This document shows positions 50,647 through 60,741 of a stretch of 64,000 bases of DNA, in pieces (the stretch's first letter is position 1; each line of letters begins with the position of its first letter). The position numbers and the translations under genes were made by a program. This stretch comes from Halomonas sp. CH40 (lineage in GTDB: Bacteria > Pseudomonadota > Gammaproteobacteria > Pseudomonadales > Halomonadaceae): the NCBI GenBank assembly GCA_041875495.1, contig CP112982.1:2852001-2916000 (forward strand). The letters run 5' to 3'. Below the pieces are notes generated by a model, which had not been told where the DNA came from, searched no databases, and saw nothing but the letters and a program-made list of their open reading frames with translations.

Positions 50647-53135
50647 TCTGGCGCGTCCTGCTCACCCTGCTCGGCCATTACCGCCGCCACCCTGGCCAGC
50701 TGGCCATGTTGTTGCTGGGCCTATGGGTGGCGAGCGCCTTGTGGAGCAGCGTACAGGCGGTCAACGCCACCGCTAAGGACAGTTACGCCCGGGCCAATGC
50801 ACTGTTCAGCTCGGAAGTTGACCAGCTGACCCGCCGCGATGGTGCACCACTGACCCGAGACGATTACCTCACCCTGCGCCGCGCAGGATGGCCGGTATCG
50901 CCGCTGCTGGAAGGCAGCATCCAGATTGGCGAGCAGCGCCTGACGGTGATCGGCATGGATATCTTCAGCCTGCCTGCCAACAATGCGTTAGGCAGGGACG
51001 CAGGCCCCTCGTTAACAGCCTTCTTCACGCCGCCCTGGCAAACCCAGCTGGCGCCTGAGACGCTCAGTGCAATGGGTATTTCCGCAGATACAGCACAAGA
51101 CGCCAGACCAGTCACCGCCAACGGCCAGACGCTTCCCCCTTTAGCGTTACGCCCGGATCTGCCGCCCCACACCCTGGTGATGGATATTGCCGCTGCCGCT
51201 CAACTGCTGGACAGCGGCTCAGCTCTGAGCCAACTGGTCACGCCGCCTGGTGCGCTGGCAAGCCCGCCCGAGGGCTACCGTTTGACTCGGGCGGCAGCGA
51301 TTGCCTCTCCCGGCCAACTGACAGACAGCTTCCACCTTAACCTGATGGCCCTGGCACTGCTTTCCCTGGTGGTGGGCCTGTTTATTGTTCAGGCCGCATT
51401 GGGGCTGGCCATGGAACAGCGTATGGCCACGCTGCGTACGCTGAGAGCGCTGGGCGTTCCAGCGCTTACTCTGGTCTTTGCCATTGCCCTGGAGCTTTTG
51501 CTGCTTGGTCTTCTGGGGGCTGGCCTGGGTCTGGTCAGCGGTTTATGGCTGGCTGGCACCCTGCTACCGGATGTAGCCACCACCCTGGCATCCCTTTATC
51601 AGGCAGATGTCAGCCGCCGCCTGGCGCTGCCCTGGCATTACTGGCTGGGCAGTATCGGCGTCACCCTGGGCGGTTTACTGTTGGCCGGTAGCAGCATGCT
51701 ATGGCGGGCAGCGCGCTTGAATATTCTGGCCCTGGGGCAAGCTCAGGCCTGGCGTCAGGGGTATCAGCGCCAGCTTAAACGCATGCTGCAAGGCGCTATA
51801 GTGGCGGCTCTTTTGGCGGCTGGAATACTGGTGTGGATCAGATCCCAGCCGCCCGGCGAGGGGCTATTGGGCAGCTTTGCGCTGGTGGCAACACTCTTGC
51901 TGTTCAGCGCCCTGGCCCTGCCGCCCTTGCTGAATGGCCTGCTGCAACGGCTGCAGCAATATCTCCGCCACCGCCCCTTGGCTCACTGGGCAGTGGCAGA
52001 CTGCCAGCTACAGCTGCCGCGTCTCTCATTGGCCATGATGGCCCTGCTGATTGCCCTGGCCACCAACCTCGGCGTCAGCAGCATGGTCGGCGGGTTTCGC
52101 CTGACCTTTCTGGAATGGCTGGACCAGCGCCTGGCGGCTCCTTTATATGTTAACGCAGCCCCCTCGACGCTCTCGCCCATGCTGGAATGGCTGGATGTTC
52201 ACCCTGACGTGACGGGCACCCTGCCCACTGCCCAGGGCAGCAGCCAACTGACGCCTGCTTCCAGTAACGCCCAGGCCGAGCAGCGTGAAATAGCCCTGTT
52301 TGGTATTGCGCCAGTGCCTACCCTCACGGATCAGTGGCCGCTTTTGGAGACCACTAGCGGGTCAGCTGAAGTCTGGTCGACTTTCAGCACAGGCCAGAGC
52401 GTGTTTATCAACGAGCAGTTGGCGGTGGCCGCGCAGCTGACGCCGGGCGATAGCGTCATACTGGAATCCCGGGATGGCCCGATCAACGTCAGCATTGCCG
52501 CCATCTACCCGGATTACGGCAACCCTCGCGGCCAGCTGCTGATGCCGGTCCAGACGCTGCTGGAAGACTTCAGCGGCGAGCTGGCCTCGCTGGGTCTGGT
52601 GCTGGATAACACGGCCGATTCAGCCGCTTTTCGCCAGGCCTTGACCGAACGTTACGACCTGAGCGATGAGGCCCTGATCAACCAGCAGGAGGTCAAGCAG
52701 TTGGCCACCCAGATTTTCGAGCGCACCTTTACCATCACTCGCGCCTTGAATGTCTTGACCCTGGGCGTGGCCGCTCTGGCGCTGTTGGCGACCCTGTTAG
52801 CCCAAGCCCGGGAGCGTCAGCGCCAGGTAGCGCCGCTCTGGGCTATGGGGGTTTCCCGGCGTAAGCTGGCGTTGTTGCCGCTTTACCAGTTGGGCGGCCT
52901 GGCGCTGCTGACTGCGGTGGCCGCCATTCCGCTAGGAATCGCGATTACCTGGGTGCTGGTCGCCATTATCAATGTGGCAGCCTTTGGCTGGCGGCTGCCC
53001 TTGATAGTGTTCCCATGGAGCATTGCCGCTACCCTGGCCACGGCGGTGGCTGTGGCCTTGCTGGCTGCGGCTCTACCCGCGCTCAAACTGTGGCGAACCT
53101 CGCCCCGTGCCATGCTCAATGAGGGAAGCGCATGA
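50643..53135 (+). CDS. FtsX-type ABC permease, large (duplicated)
   Basis: An 830-residue permease with two FtsX modules: helices near residues 15-35, 235-350, 385-435, 460-485 and 690-825, and two periplasmic domains (about 40-230 and 490-680). This duplicated layout is that of AttFG/YbbP-like permeases. It overlaps the ATPase (ATGA) and the lipoprotein gene, so the three make one complex. The likely job is lipoprotein or lipid release at the outer face of the inner membrane, inferred from family. Confidence 0.88.
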   Translation: MIWRVLLTLLGHYRRHPGQLAMLLLGLWVASALWSSVQAVNATAKDSYARANALFSSEVDQLTRRDGAPLTRDDYLTLRRAGWPVSPLLEGSIQIGEQRLTVIGMDIFSLPANNALGRDAGPSLTAFFTPPWQTQLAPETLSAMGISADTAQDARPVTANGQTLPPLALRPDLPPHTLVMDIAAAAQLLDSGSALSQLVTPPGALASPPEGYRLTRAAAIASPGQLTDSFHLNLMALALLSLVVGLFIVQAALGLAMEQRMATLRTLRALGVPALTLVFAIALELLLLGLLGAGLGLVSGLWLAGTLLPDVATTLASLYQADVSRRLALPWHYWLGSIGVTLGGLLLAGSSMLWRAARLNILALGQAQAWRQGYQRQLKRMLQGAIVAALLAAGILVWIRSQPPGEGLLGSFALVATLLLFSALALPPLLNGLLQRLQQYLRHRPLAHWAVADCQLQLPRLSLAMMALLIALATNLGVSSMVGGFRLTFLEWLDQRLAAPLYVNAAPSTLSPMLEWLDVHPDVTGTLPTAQGSSQLTPASSNAQAEQREIALFGIAPVPTLTDQWPLLETTSGSAEVWSTFSTGQSVFINEQLAVAAQLTPGDSVILESRDGPINVSIAAIYPDYGNPRGQLLMPVQTLLEDFSGELASLGLVLDNTADSAAFRQALTERYDLSDEALINQQEVKQLATQIFERTFTITRALNVLTLGVAALALLATLLAQARERQRQVAPLWAMGVSRRKLALLPLYQLGGLALLTAVAAIPLGIAITWVLVAIINVAAFGWRLPLIVFPWSIAATLATAVAVALLAAALPALKLWRTSPRAMLNEGSA

Positions 53136-54271
53136 AGTCTGTCTACCTATTCATACTGGGCGTGGCAGCCATGGCAGGGATACTTGCCAGCTGCCAGGAA
53201 AACCCCACTGATAGCGCCGCTACGCAAGGCTTTGCTGGCCTTGGCGCGGATGCTTCCGCCTATGCCCAGGCCAGCGCGGACACGCCGCTGGCATTTCCGG
53301 CTGATCACGGCCCACATCCGGATTACCGCATCGAATGGTGGTACCTCACCGCCAATCTGGAAAATACCCAAGGCCAGCCACTAGGCTTACAGTGGACGCT
53401 GTTTCGCCAGGCCCTGATGCCGCCTGACGAGCGCCCCGAACCTTCCGAATGGGCCGCTGATCAGGTGTGGATGGCGCATATGGGGATTTCACGCGGGGAA
53501 GCGCATATCGCCGCCGAGCGCTTTGCCCGCAGCCACAGTGCCCATGACGATGGTCAGGCCGGGGTGATCGCCGCGCCTTTTCAGGCCTGGTTGGATGATT
53601 GGACCTTGCAGAGCCCGCCTCAGGCCAACTTTAAGCACTTTGAATTGAGCGCCTACAGCGGTGAAGGTGAAGAACGCTCAGGGTATGACCTGACCCTGAC
53701 AGCGGAAGGCCCGCTGGTGCTGCACGGCCAGAATGGCTTCAACGCCAAAACGGTTGAAGGCCAGGGCACCCACTACTACAGCCAGCCGTTCTTGCAGATC
53801 ACAGGGCAGGTCACGCTCAACGGTGAAACCCAGCAGGTAAGCGGCCAGGGCTGGCTGGACAGAGAATGGGGCAGCCAGCTTATCTCCGGCCAGCAAAGCG
53901 GTTGGGACTGGTTTTCGCTGCACCTGGACGATGGCCGCAAGCTGATGGCCTATCGATTGCGAGGAGGCGGCAAAGACGGCGGCGACTACCAGTTTTCTCA
54001 CCTGATAGGCGCTGATGGCCACACACAGCAGCAAGGCCCTGACAGTGTCACCTTGACCCCCTTGGAAAGCCAGCCGGTTGCCGGGCGCGACGTTCCAACC
54101 CGCTGGGCGCTGACGCTTCCTGAAAGCGACCTGCAACTGGAGGTGGAAGCCCGCCACCCCAACCGCTGGATGGACACATCGGTTCCTTACTGGGAAGGAG
54201 AGGTCGTCGTGCGTGATGCTAACTCCCAGGCGGCCAGGGGCGTAGGTTACCTGGAAATGACGGGGTATTAG
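53132..54271 (+). CDS. AttH/CrtC-like lipocalin-fold lipoprotein
   Basis: A 379-residue lipoprotein: signal with lipobox LASC (Cys21), then the two-lipocalin AttH fold with FPADHGPHPDYRIEWWYLTANL and later GQGWLDREWGSQL, WDWFSLHLDDGRKLMAYRLR. The family was named after hydroxyneurosporene (carotenoid 1,2-) hydratase, but AttH-like members with LolD/FtsX partners do not make carotenoids. It probably binds a hydrophobic ligand delivered or released by the permease. Its stop overlaps that of the convergent glycosyltransferase gene. Confidence 0.87.
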   Translation: MKSVYLFILGVAAMAGILASCQENPTDSAATQGFAGLGADASAYAQASADTPLAFPADHGPHPDYRIEWWYLTANLENTQGQPLGLQWTLFRQALMPPDERPEPSEWAADQVWMAHMGISRGEAHIAAERFARSHSAHDDGQAGVIAAPFQAWLDDWTLQSPPQANFKHFELSAYSGEGEERSGYDLTLTAEGPLVLHGQNGFNAKTVEGQGTHYYSQPFLQITGQVTLNGETQQVSGQGWLDREWGSQLISGQQSGWDWFSLHLDDGRKLMAYRLRGGGKDGGDYQFSHLIGADGHTQQQGPDSVTLTPLESQPVAGRDVPTRWALTLPESDLQLEVEARHPNRWMDTSVPYWEGEVVVRDANSQAARGVGYLEMTGY

Positions 54272-55422
54272 GAGCTAGCCAGTTGCTTATAAAAAGCCAC
54301 CAGCTCGGCGGTTTTAATGTCTTCGTGCCATTGCGCCGCATACGCCTGTCCACGTGCCCCCAAGGCGATACGCTGAGGCGCATGACTCAAAAGCTGGTTC
54401 ACCTTGCAGGCAAAATCCTGCTGATTGTCGTCGGCTATCAGGCAACCTTCGCCGTCCACTAACACCTCACGAGTCCCCATCACGGCGGTGGAGACTACAG
54501 GTGTGCCCAGCGCCATGGCTTCCAGCAGCACCAAGCCCTGGGTTTCGGTACGCGAGGCAAAGACAAATACATCTGCCGCACGATAGGCATCCTGCAGCGG
54601 CCCGGAGCGTTCCAGATAGCCAATAAATACCACGGCTTCAGCAACACCTGTGTGGTGAGCATGGCGCTTTAATGCTTCCAGCGCCGGCCCTTCACCGGTA
54701 ATCACCAGGTGTGTCTGGGGATGCTTTGCCAATACGCTAGGCAGCATATCAATCAGAAAACGGATGTTTTTCTCAAACGCCGCCCGTCCGACGAACAGCA
54801 GCAAAGGCGCCTTGGCGGGCAAGCCGTAGCGCTGACGAAAATCGTCCTCGCCGGTGGGCTTGGCAAACAGTTCCGGCGCCAGACCGGTTGAAATCACCCG
54901 GCATGCCGTCCTGACTCCATAGCGTTGCAGGGTATCGGCAATGATCCGCGACGGTACGATCAAGGTATCAAGCTGGTGGCACTGGTGAACAGACAAGCGG
55001 CGCGCTGCAAAACGCAGCCAGCGTTGAGGCAACCAGCGCACATAATGGTGCAGGTATTCTTCAAACAGGGTGTGATAAGTGGCTACTACGGGAATGCCAA
55101 ACCGCTTTCCCAGCGCAATACCGGCATAGTGGGCGATAAAGGGCGTATGCACATGAATGATATCGAAGCGGCGGGGATTAAGCCCACAGGCCAGTGCCAT
55201 TACATGCCGGTAGCGCATGATGCGATCTTCCGGGTCGTGCGGCACCGAACGTGACGCCACTCGCCAGATACCCGGCTCATCTTTCTCATCGCCGCGATAC
55301 TCGGGGCAAACCAGTACTACCTCATGCCCTTGGCGTATCAGCGCCGCACGAAAGCTGGCAATCGATGTTGCCACACCATTGACCCGGGGAAAGTAAACAT
55401 CTGACAGCATCAGGATTTTCAT
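54268..55422 (-). CDS. glycosyltransferase family 4
   Basis: A 384-residue GT-B fold retaining glycosyltransferase. It begins MKILMLSDVYFPRVNGVATS, has HVHTPFIAHYAG in the acceptor half, and the donor half shows LLFVGRAAFEKNI and the EX7E motif in SRTETQGLVLLEAMALGTPVVST. It resembles MgtA/SQD2-like glycolipid mannosyl- or glucosyltransferases. No Shine-Dalgarno is clear; ATG 55422 is chosen because it starts the family domain. Convergent overlap of four bases with the AttH-like gene. Confidence 0.88.
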   Translation of the reverse strand: MKILMLSDVYFPRVNGVATSIASFRAALIRQGHEVVLVCPEYRGDEKDEPGIWRVASRSVPHDPEDRIMRYRHVMALACGLNPRRFDIIHVHTPFIAHYAGIALGKRFGIPVVATYHTLFEEYLHHYVRWLPQRWLRFAARRLSVHQCHQLDTLIVPSRIIADTLQRYGVRTACRVISTGLAPELFAKPTGEDDFRQRYGLPAKAPLLLFVGRAAFEKNIRFLIDMLPSVLAKHPQTHLVITGEGPALEALKRHAHHTGVAEAVVFIGYLERSGPLQDAYRAADVFVFASRTETQGLVLLEAMALGTPVVSTAVMGTREVLVDGEGCLIADDNQQDFACKVNQLLSHAPQRIALGARGQAYAAQWHEDIKTAELVAFYKQLASS

Positions 55423-55503
55423 AGCGCAGTGAACCCGCAAACTCATGGAAGGTTTCACTGTGCCTGCACTGCGTGACGCTGGAATGACGAAATGTGTTAA
55501 CGC

Positions 55504-57213
55504 CTATGCCACTCTCCCGAAAGTACTGCTGTTCCAGTCGGAGTCATCAGCAGACGTCTTGATGCGATGTTCGTTTAGGGCATGTTCATTCAAGACACCG
55601 GCATCTGATCGCTCAACCTGATGGGCAACAGCGTTTGATGGCAGGCTGCTGTCAGATTCAGGTAGCGTGAACTGGTGGGAATACTGACGCATATCTTCGG
55701 CTTCATATTCCAGCGTGTGGGCACATTCAGACGCGTTATACACAATCTGGCGCGTTTCCCGCGTTGTTCCCTGAATCTGATAAACCGCCTTACTCAAGGC
55801 TTCAAGACCATGACCTTGCTCTTGATAAGCCTGTGTCATCTGCATCATTAACTGTTCGACTTCCTTGGCCGCTGTAATGATCGCATGGGTGTGCTCACCC
55901 GCTTCCTTTGAAAGCCGGTTGCCCTGAAGCACGCTTTCACGTGAGGCCTGAATACGCTGGCGAATATCACTGGCGGCGGTGGCGCTGCGCGACGCCAGCT
56001 TGCGGACTTCACTGGCGACCACCGCAAAGCCTCTGCCATGCTCACCTGCTCGGGCGGCCTCAACAGAAGCATTCAGGGCCAGAATATTGGTCTGGAAGGC
56101 GATCCCGTCAATAATATCGATAATACTCTGAATGGCTTCAGAATCGTGGTTGATGGAGGCCATGGTGGCAACAAACTGCGAGGTTACCTGCTCGCCCGCC
56201 TGAGCCTTTTGTGCCGTTTCTGCCGTTGACTGATTGATGTATGCGGCATTTTCCACGTTTTGCGCTACCGTCACGTTTAACTGCTCAAGGCTCGCCGCCA
56301 TCTGTTGCAGCGCACTCACCTGCTCGTCGCTATGCGAGGAAATTGCACGGTTGTGATCCGTCATGATGCGGGCACTGCCGTAGACCCGCTCACTGCTATG
56401 ATTCAGACGCTCTACGGTTTTCCCAAGCGCTTGCTGCATCCGCTCCAGCTCACTGAACAGGGTGCCAATTTCATTGTGGTTTTCAACCGCCACTGGCGTT
56501 GAAAGGTCTCCCTGGGCGATTCGCCTGAAGTGTTCAGTCATCGTGTGAAGCGGTTTGATTACATTTTTCCTGACGCCCCAGACAACTACCCCTATCATTG
56601 AAACCGAAAGTGCCAAGGCAATCAGCACGCCCTGAAACAACCAGGCCGACATCTGTTCAAAACGTACCTGTAACGCTGTGCCGTTAGCCTGAACACTGTC
56701 CAAAAAGGCATCCACACTTTCGACAAAAGCCTTACTACTGTCATCGACCCGTGATTCGCCGGATAGAAACCCACGCACATCCTTATCTTCCAACATCATC
56801 ATCTGCAGGCTTAGATTGTTATTGACCAGCGACTGAAAGTTTCTGGCCAAGGGTTCAACAAGCGCCTGCTGGCTTGCACTCATTTGAACGTCTTGAAAGT
56901 TCTTGAATGACGTCTTGGCTTCATCAAGCAGAGTTTGCGCTTCTTCCATCAAGGGGCCAGGACGGTCAAACGATGGGGTACGGATTAACTCAGCGGCACG
57001 GTTCATCTGGATGCGGGCTCGCATCAGGCGATTGTAGGCATCATTCAATTCACGAACCTGCGCCATATCACGCTGATTAATGGTGCTAAAGGCGTCACGC
57101 CCAACGTGATTCGCAAAAAAGCCAAGCCCGCTGGTCAACACAATCAGACCGCTGAACGCAACCAGCACCAGCGTCCAACTGGCTTTGATACTTAAGTTAT
57201 CGATGATTTTCAT
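55504..57213 (-). CDS. methyl-accepting chemotaxis protein, Tar-like
   Basis: A 569-residue chemoreceptor with two membrane helices (about 12-35 and 193-215), a periplasmic four-helix bundle of the TarH type, HAMP ([21 protein letters not shown]), and a signalling domain whose tip is [20 protein letters not shown]. The ligand is unknown. No C-terminal NWETF-like CheR tether is present. The ATG at 57213 is preferred. The 255-bp upstream gap is AT-rich, with no clear sigma-28 promoter. Confidence 0.93.
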   Translation of the reverse strand: MKIIDNLSIKASWTLVLVAFSGLIVLTSGLGFFANHVGRDAFSTINQRDMAQVRELNDAYNRLMRARIQMNRAAELIRTPSFDRPGPLMEEAQTLLDEAKTSFKNFQDVQMSASQQALVEPLARNFQSLVNNNLSLQMMMLEDKDVRGFLSGESRVDDSSKAFVESVDAFLDSVQANGTALQVRFEQMSAWLFQGVLIALALSVSMIGVVVWGVRKNVIKPLHTMTEHFRRIAQGDLSTPVAVENHNEIGTLFSELERMQQALGKTVERLNHSSERVYGSARIMTDHNRAISSHSDEQVSALQQMAASLEQLNVTVAQNVENAAYINQSTAETAQKAQAGEQVTSQFVATMASINHDSEAIQSIIDIIDGIAFQTNILALNASVEAARAGEHGRGFAVVASEVRKLASRSATAASDIRQRIQASRESVLQGNRLSKEAGEHTHAIITAAKEVEQLMMQMTQAYQEQGHGLEALSKAVYQIQGTTRETRQIVYNASECAHTLEYEAEDMRQYSHQFTLPESDSSLPSNAVAHQVERSDAGVLNEHALNEHRIKTSADDSDWNSSTFGRVA

Positions 57214-57468
57214 CCTGATTAAACCCTGTTGCGCCACTCAATACGTAGAAAAGATGAGTTAAAACTGATACTCATCAGGAAATAACAAGAGCCTGGCAGT
57301 GCTGATGAACATCGAATTCACCAACCAAAACAGGTATCTAGCCAGGACAAGTATTAAATTATATTAAAAAAATGACAAAAATATGGCAGCGCCAATGTGT
57401 AAGCACTGCAGCTATTAATTGAAATCACTTTTCAGCGAGCGAAACTCGGGAATTAAAGCAGCTGATGT

Positions 57469-57846
57469 TTACTCTTCAGGCCATCGACCCTCACGCTTTA
57501 GCCGCCGTTTAACCCAGTGGTCATAGAGGTAGCGCAGAGCCCGATTGATGCCTGGCAGGCCGATCAGCCAAGCCAGCGGTTTCAGGCGCGGCACCCGTAG
57601 CATCAGGATGATGTAGGCGGTCATTCCTTCGTGTATCTCGCCCTGGGCATCTTCAACATGTAACGACATCAGCGCCGCTTGCGGGTCAATGCCTTTCTCG
57701 CGTAACTGTTCGTGATGCTGGTTGAGGTCACACCAGACAACATCGCGGCCAGTCTCGCCTGCCCAGCGCTCATAGCGCATCCGGTCGCGGCGGCAGCCCG
57801 GGCAGGCAGCGTCGTAGTAAACCTTAAGGGGCGGCAAGTCAGCCAT
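57469..57846 (-). CDS. DCC family thiol-disulfide oxidoreductase-like protein (DUF393)
   Basis: A 125-residue protein starting MADLPPLKVYYDAACPGCRRD, which carries the DCC hallmark DXXCXXC. It also has the conserved DLNQHHEQLREKGID and HVEDAQGEIHEGMTAYI. GAGGAG precedes the ATG at 57846. It lies 10 bp after the cation diffusion facilitator gene and is probably co-transcribed. Exact redox role unknown. Confidence 0.87.
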   Translation of the reverse strand: MADLPPLKVYYDAACPGCRRDRMRYERWAGETGRDVVWCDLNQHHEQLREKGIDPQAALMSLHVEDAQGEIHEGMTAYIILMLRVPRLKPLAWLIGLPGINRALRYLYDHWVKRRLKREGRWPEE

Positions 57847-57856
57847 AGTCAACTCC

Positions 57857-58777
57857 TCAGCTAGGATGGTCGTGCCCGTAAAGCGAAGCCCCCTGGTGAG
57901 CGTGGTCGATATGTTCGAATTCCAGGCTGGAATGGCCAATACCGAAGTGCGTTTTTAGCTGCTTCTTGATATCCGCCTTGATGTTTTCCAGGTGCTGCCA
58001 GTTGGCTTCACTTACCACGACATGACAGTCAAGCGCAGCAATGTGTTCCTGCATCTGCCAGAGATGAACATGGTGGACATCTTCCACGCCATCAATGCGA
58101 CGCATCAGGGCGATCACCGCCTCGCCATCGATATCAGGCGGCGAGCCGAGCATCAGAGTACGAATCGGGCCACCAATTTCACTCAGCGCCAGGTAAAGAA
58201 TATATAGCGCAATACCGATGGTAATCGCCGGATCTACCCAGCGCAGGTCGTAAAGCAGAATCAGGCTACCGCCAATAATGACCGCAATCGAAGCAAACGC
58301 ATCCGAGAGGTTGTGCACAAACAGGGCGCGTATATTGACACTGCCCTTCTGCATCGACCAGGTCAGCCAGGCGGTCAGCGCATCCACAAACAGAGCAACG
58401 CCGCCGATAATCACAATCGCCCAACCCTGGATTTCCGGCGGGTCAATCAGGCGCATCACGCCTTCGTAGATCAGAAAGGCACCGATAAGAATCAGCGTGG
58501 TGTAGTTGATCAGCGCCGCAACAATCTCGATGCGGCCATAGCCAAAGGTCATCTGAGCATCTGCCGGGCGGCGGGCAATCTTGCGGGCGGCAAAGGCAAT
58601 CACCAGCGCCGCCATATCCGAGAAATTGTGCAGCGCATCTGCAATCAGCGCCAGACTGCCTGACAGCGCGCCACCCACCAGTTGCGCCAAGGTCAACAAC
58701 CCGTTTGCCCAAATGGCAATGCTGACCCGCCGGTCACCGGACTCTGGATTCAGGTGGTGATGGTGATGATGTTCCAT
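57857..58777 (-). CDS. cation diffusion facilitator (zinc/divalent metal exporter)
   Basis: A 306-residue CDF protein with six helices. Metal-site residues are ADALHNFSDM (helix 2) and FVHNLSDAFAS (helix 5). A natural poly-histidine N-terminus (MEHHHHHHLN) may sense or feed zinc. The C-terminal cytoplasmic ferredoxin-like domain has HVHLWQMQEHIAALDCHV. AAGGTG precedes the ATG at 58777. It exports Zn or similar ions in exchange for protons; ZitB/CzcD-like. Confidence 0.92.
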   Translation of the reverse strand: MEHHHHHHLNPESGDRRVSIAIWANGLLTLAQLVGGALSGSLALIADALHNFSDMAALVIAFAARKIARRPADAQMTFGYGRIEIVAALINYTTLILIGAFLIYEGVMRLIDPPEIQGWAIVIIGGVALFVDALTAWLTWSMQKGSVNIRALFVHNLSDAFASIAVIIGGSLILLYDLRWVDPAITIGIALYILYLALSEIGGPIRTLMLGSPPDIDGEAVIALMRRIDGVEDVHHVHLWQMQEHIAALDCHVVVSEANWQHLENIKADIKKQLKTHFGIGHSSLEFEHIDHAHQGASLYGHDHPS

Positions 58778-58960
58778 TTGACACACCTTTATTGTTGAAG
58801 CGAACAAGCCATAAGGCCTATTGAGATATTAAGTTAAACGAATGACAAACAGTATGACCAAATGTTACAAGTCTATTCACATATTCCTATACAAAAAGTG
58901 TACGAATAGGTATCTTTGGACGCCCGATGGGCTTGCCATTCACTGATCAGGAGATACTCA

Positions 58961-60580
58961 ATGCTGCGCTTCCCCCGTCTGAAAGTTCGCAACCGCTTAT
59001 TTGTCGGTTTTGGCGCGCTTCTTGTCATGTTCAGTTTGCTGACGGCAGTGGGCATTGATCGTGTCAACACCATCGATGATCGTCTGTATGCGATTAACGA
59101 TATCAACGGTCAGATGATGCGTCATGCGATCAACTTCCGCGGCAGCGTTCATGATCGCGCCATCGCATTACGTGATATTACCCTGGTCAGTGACACGAGC
59201 GATGTTGACAGCCTGGTCAACCTGTATGAGCAACTTGCCGATAACTACCGCCAGGCCGAACGCAGCCTGGAAGCCATGATTGAGAACCATGCCGATACAG
59301 TCACTGAAGAAGAAAGCGCCATGCTGGCGGATATCGCCCGCCGTGCGCAAGCTGGCCGGGAGTTTGCCCGCAACATTATCAACGACCGGCGTGATGGCGA
59401 CTTTATCAATGCGCGCGAAACCGTGGTGGGTGAAGGCGGCGATGCCTTTGCAGAATGGCTGAACAGTATTAATACCTTTATCGATTACCAGGAAGCCAAT
59501 ACCGCCGCCGATACAGCGGTTGCCCGTGATGTTGCCGAAGGTTTCGGACGCCTGATGATTCTGCTGACCTTGGCGGCCATATTACTGAGTATCGCCATTG
59601 CCTGGTTCATTGCCCGCAAGATTGTTCGCGACCTCGGTGCCGAACCGCGTGAAGTACGCGCCTTTGCTCAAGCCGTTGGGCGCGGGGACCTGACCGCCAA
59701 ACCAACCCTGGCCCCTGGTGATAACACCAGTATCATGGCCGCCCTGGCTGGCATGGTGGATCATCTCCGCGAACTGGTGACCCAAGTACAGCACTCGGCG
59801 GAAACGGTCGCGGTCAACAGCCGCCAGATGGCTGAAGGCAATGGCCACCTGGCATCCAGCATGGAGCAGCAGGCCAGCGCCCTGGCACAGACCGCATCTG
59901 CCATGGAGGAGTTGCACAGCACCGTCGAGCAGAATGCCAGTAACTCCATGCAGGCCAATAACGAAGCAGAAAGTGCTGCCTCTACCGCCAAGCACGGTGG
60001 CGACTCTGTTTTCCAGATGACCGAGATAATGAAGGACCTGAGCGAAAGCTCACAGGAAATCTCCGGTATTATCTCCACCATCGACGCCATTGCCTTTCAG
60101 ACCAACATCCTGGCGCTGAATGCCTCGGTGGAAGCGGCGAGAGCAGGCGAACACGGGCGCGGGTTTGCGGTGGTTGCCCAGGAAGTGCGCAAGCTGGCCC
60201 AACGCAGCGCAGACGCGGCCAGTGAAATCAAGACCCGTATTAACGCCAACCTGGAGCGTGTCAAACACGGCGATAGCCAAGCCGAAGATGCCCGGCAATC
60301 GACCGAAGAAATTGTTGCCGCGATTGAACGGGTCACCGCCATCATGAATGAAATCAGCCATGCCAGCGCGGAACAGAGCAAAGGTGTGGGTGAGGTGAAC
60401 GAGGCGGTGACTGATATGGATCGCGTCACCCAGCGCAATACGCTCAATATTCAGGAAAGCGCTGAATCAGCTGGCCAGCTGGAAGAACACGCCCGTGACC
60501 TGCTGCATGCTATTAGAGCCTTCAAGCTACCCGATAGTGAAAAACACAGCACGGCGCTATTGCCCCATCAGCGCAACTGA
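58961..60580 (+). CDS. methyl-accepting chemotaxis protein with four-helix-bundle sensor
   Basis: A 539-residue chemoreceptor. Helix 1 lies near residues 12-30 (LFVGFGALLVMFSLLTAVG). The periplasmic 4HB_MCP domain includes YAINDINGQMMRHAINFRGSV, helix 2 is near 192-213, then HAMP, and the signalling tip is [25 protein letters not shown] is seven bases before the ATG at 58961. It is divergent from the CDF gene. The ligand is unknown. Confidence 0.93.
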   Translation: MLRFPRLKVRNRLFVGFGALLVMFSLLTAVGIDRVNTIDDRLYAINDINGQMMRHAINFRGSVHDRAIALRDITLVSDTSDVDSLVNLYEQLADNYRQAERSLEAMIENHADTVTEEESAMLADIARRAQAGREFARNIINDRRDGDFINARETVVGEGGDAFAEWLNSINTFIDYQEANTAADTAVARDVAEGFGRLMILLTLAAILLSIAIAWFIARKIVRDLGAEPREVRAFAQAVGRGDLTAKPTLAPGDNTSIMAALAGMVDHLRELVTQVQHSAETVAVNSRQMAEGNGHLASSMEQQASALAQTASAMEELHSTVEQNASNSMQANNEAESAASTAKHGGDSVFQMTEIMKDLSESSQEISGIISTIDAIAFQTNILALNASVEAARAGEHGRGFAVVAQEVRKLAQRSADAASEIKTRINANLERVKHGDSQAEDARQSTEEIVAAIERVTAIMNEISHASAEQSKGVGEVNEAVTDMDRVTQRNTLNIQESAESAGQLEEHARDLLHAIRAFKLPDSEKHSTALLPHQRN

Positions 60581-60633
60581 TCGCTGTCGCTGCAGACTGA
60601 AAACCCAGTGACGCCACCGAGGAGAAATATCCG

Positions 60634-60741
60634 CTGCATGTACATGTGGCGGCTCTGTTATTCTCTGCATTACTGTTTGGTGGAATGACACTTTACGCGT
60701 TCAGTTTTGCAGCGTTTTTGCTAACCATTATCCAGCGTTAG
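60634..60741 (+). pseudogene. N-terminal remnant of a DUF4149-like membrane protein gene
   Basis: In frame from 60634 the DNA reads LHVHVAALLFSALLFGGMTL, then YAFSFAAFLLTIIQR and a stop. This looks like the first helix of a DUF4149-type protein, and GGAG (60621-60624) lies upstream. No ATG fits, and the frame ends after about 35 codons inside the 3' end of the leftward TlpA-like gene. I infer that a longer gene was cut by the event that placed the metal operon here. Family recognition is moderate. Confidence 0.5.

Noticed and set aside
53132..54271. A carotenoid 1,2-hydratase role for the AttH-like lipoprotein.
   Set aside because: It is a lipoprotein in an ABC operon and no carotenoid genes are in the window.
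58748..58777. Six consecutive histidines at the start of the CDF protein, like a cloning tag.
   Set aside because: Natural His-rich N-termini are common in zinc CDF transporters, and no vector sequence surrounds it.
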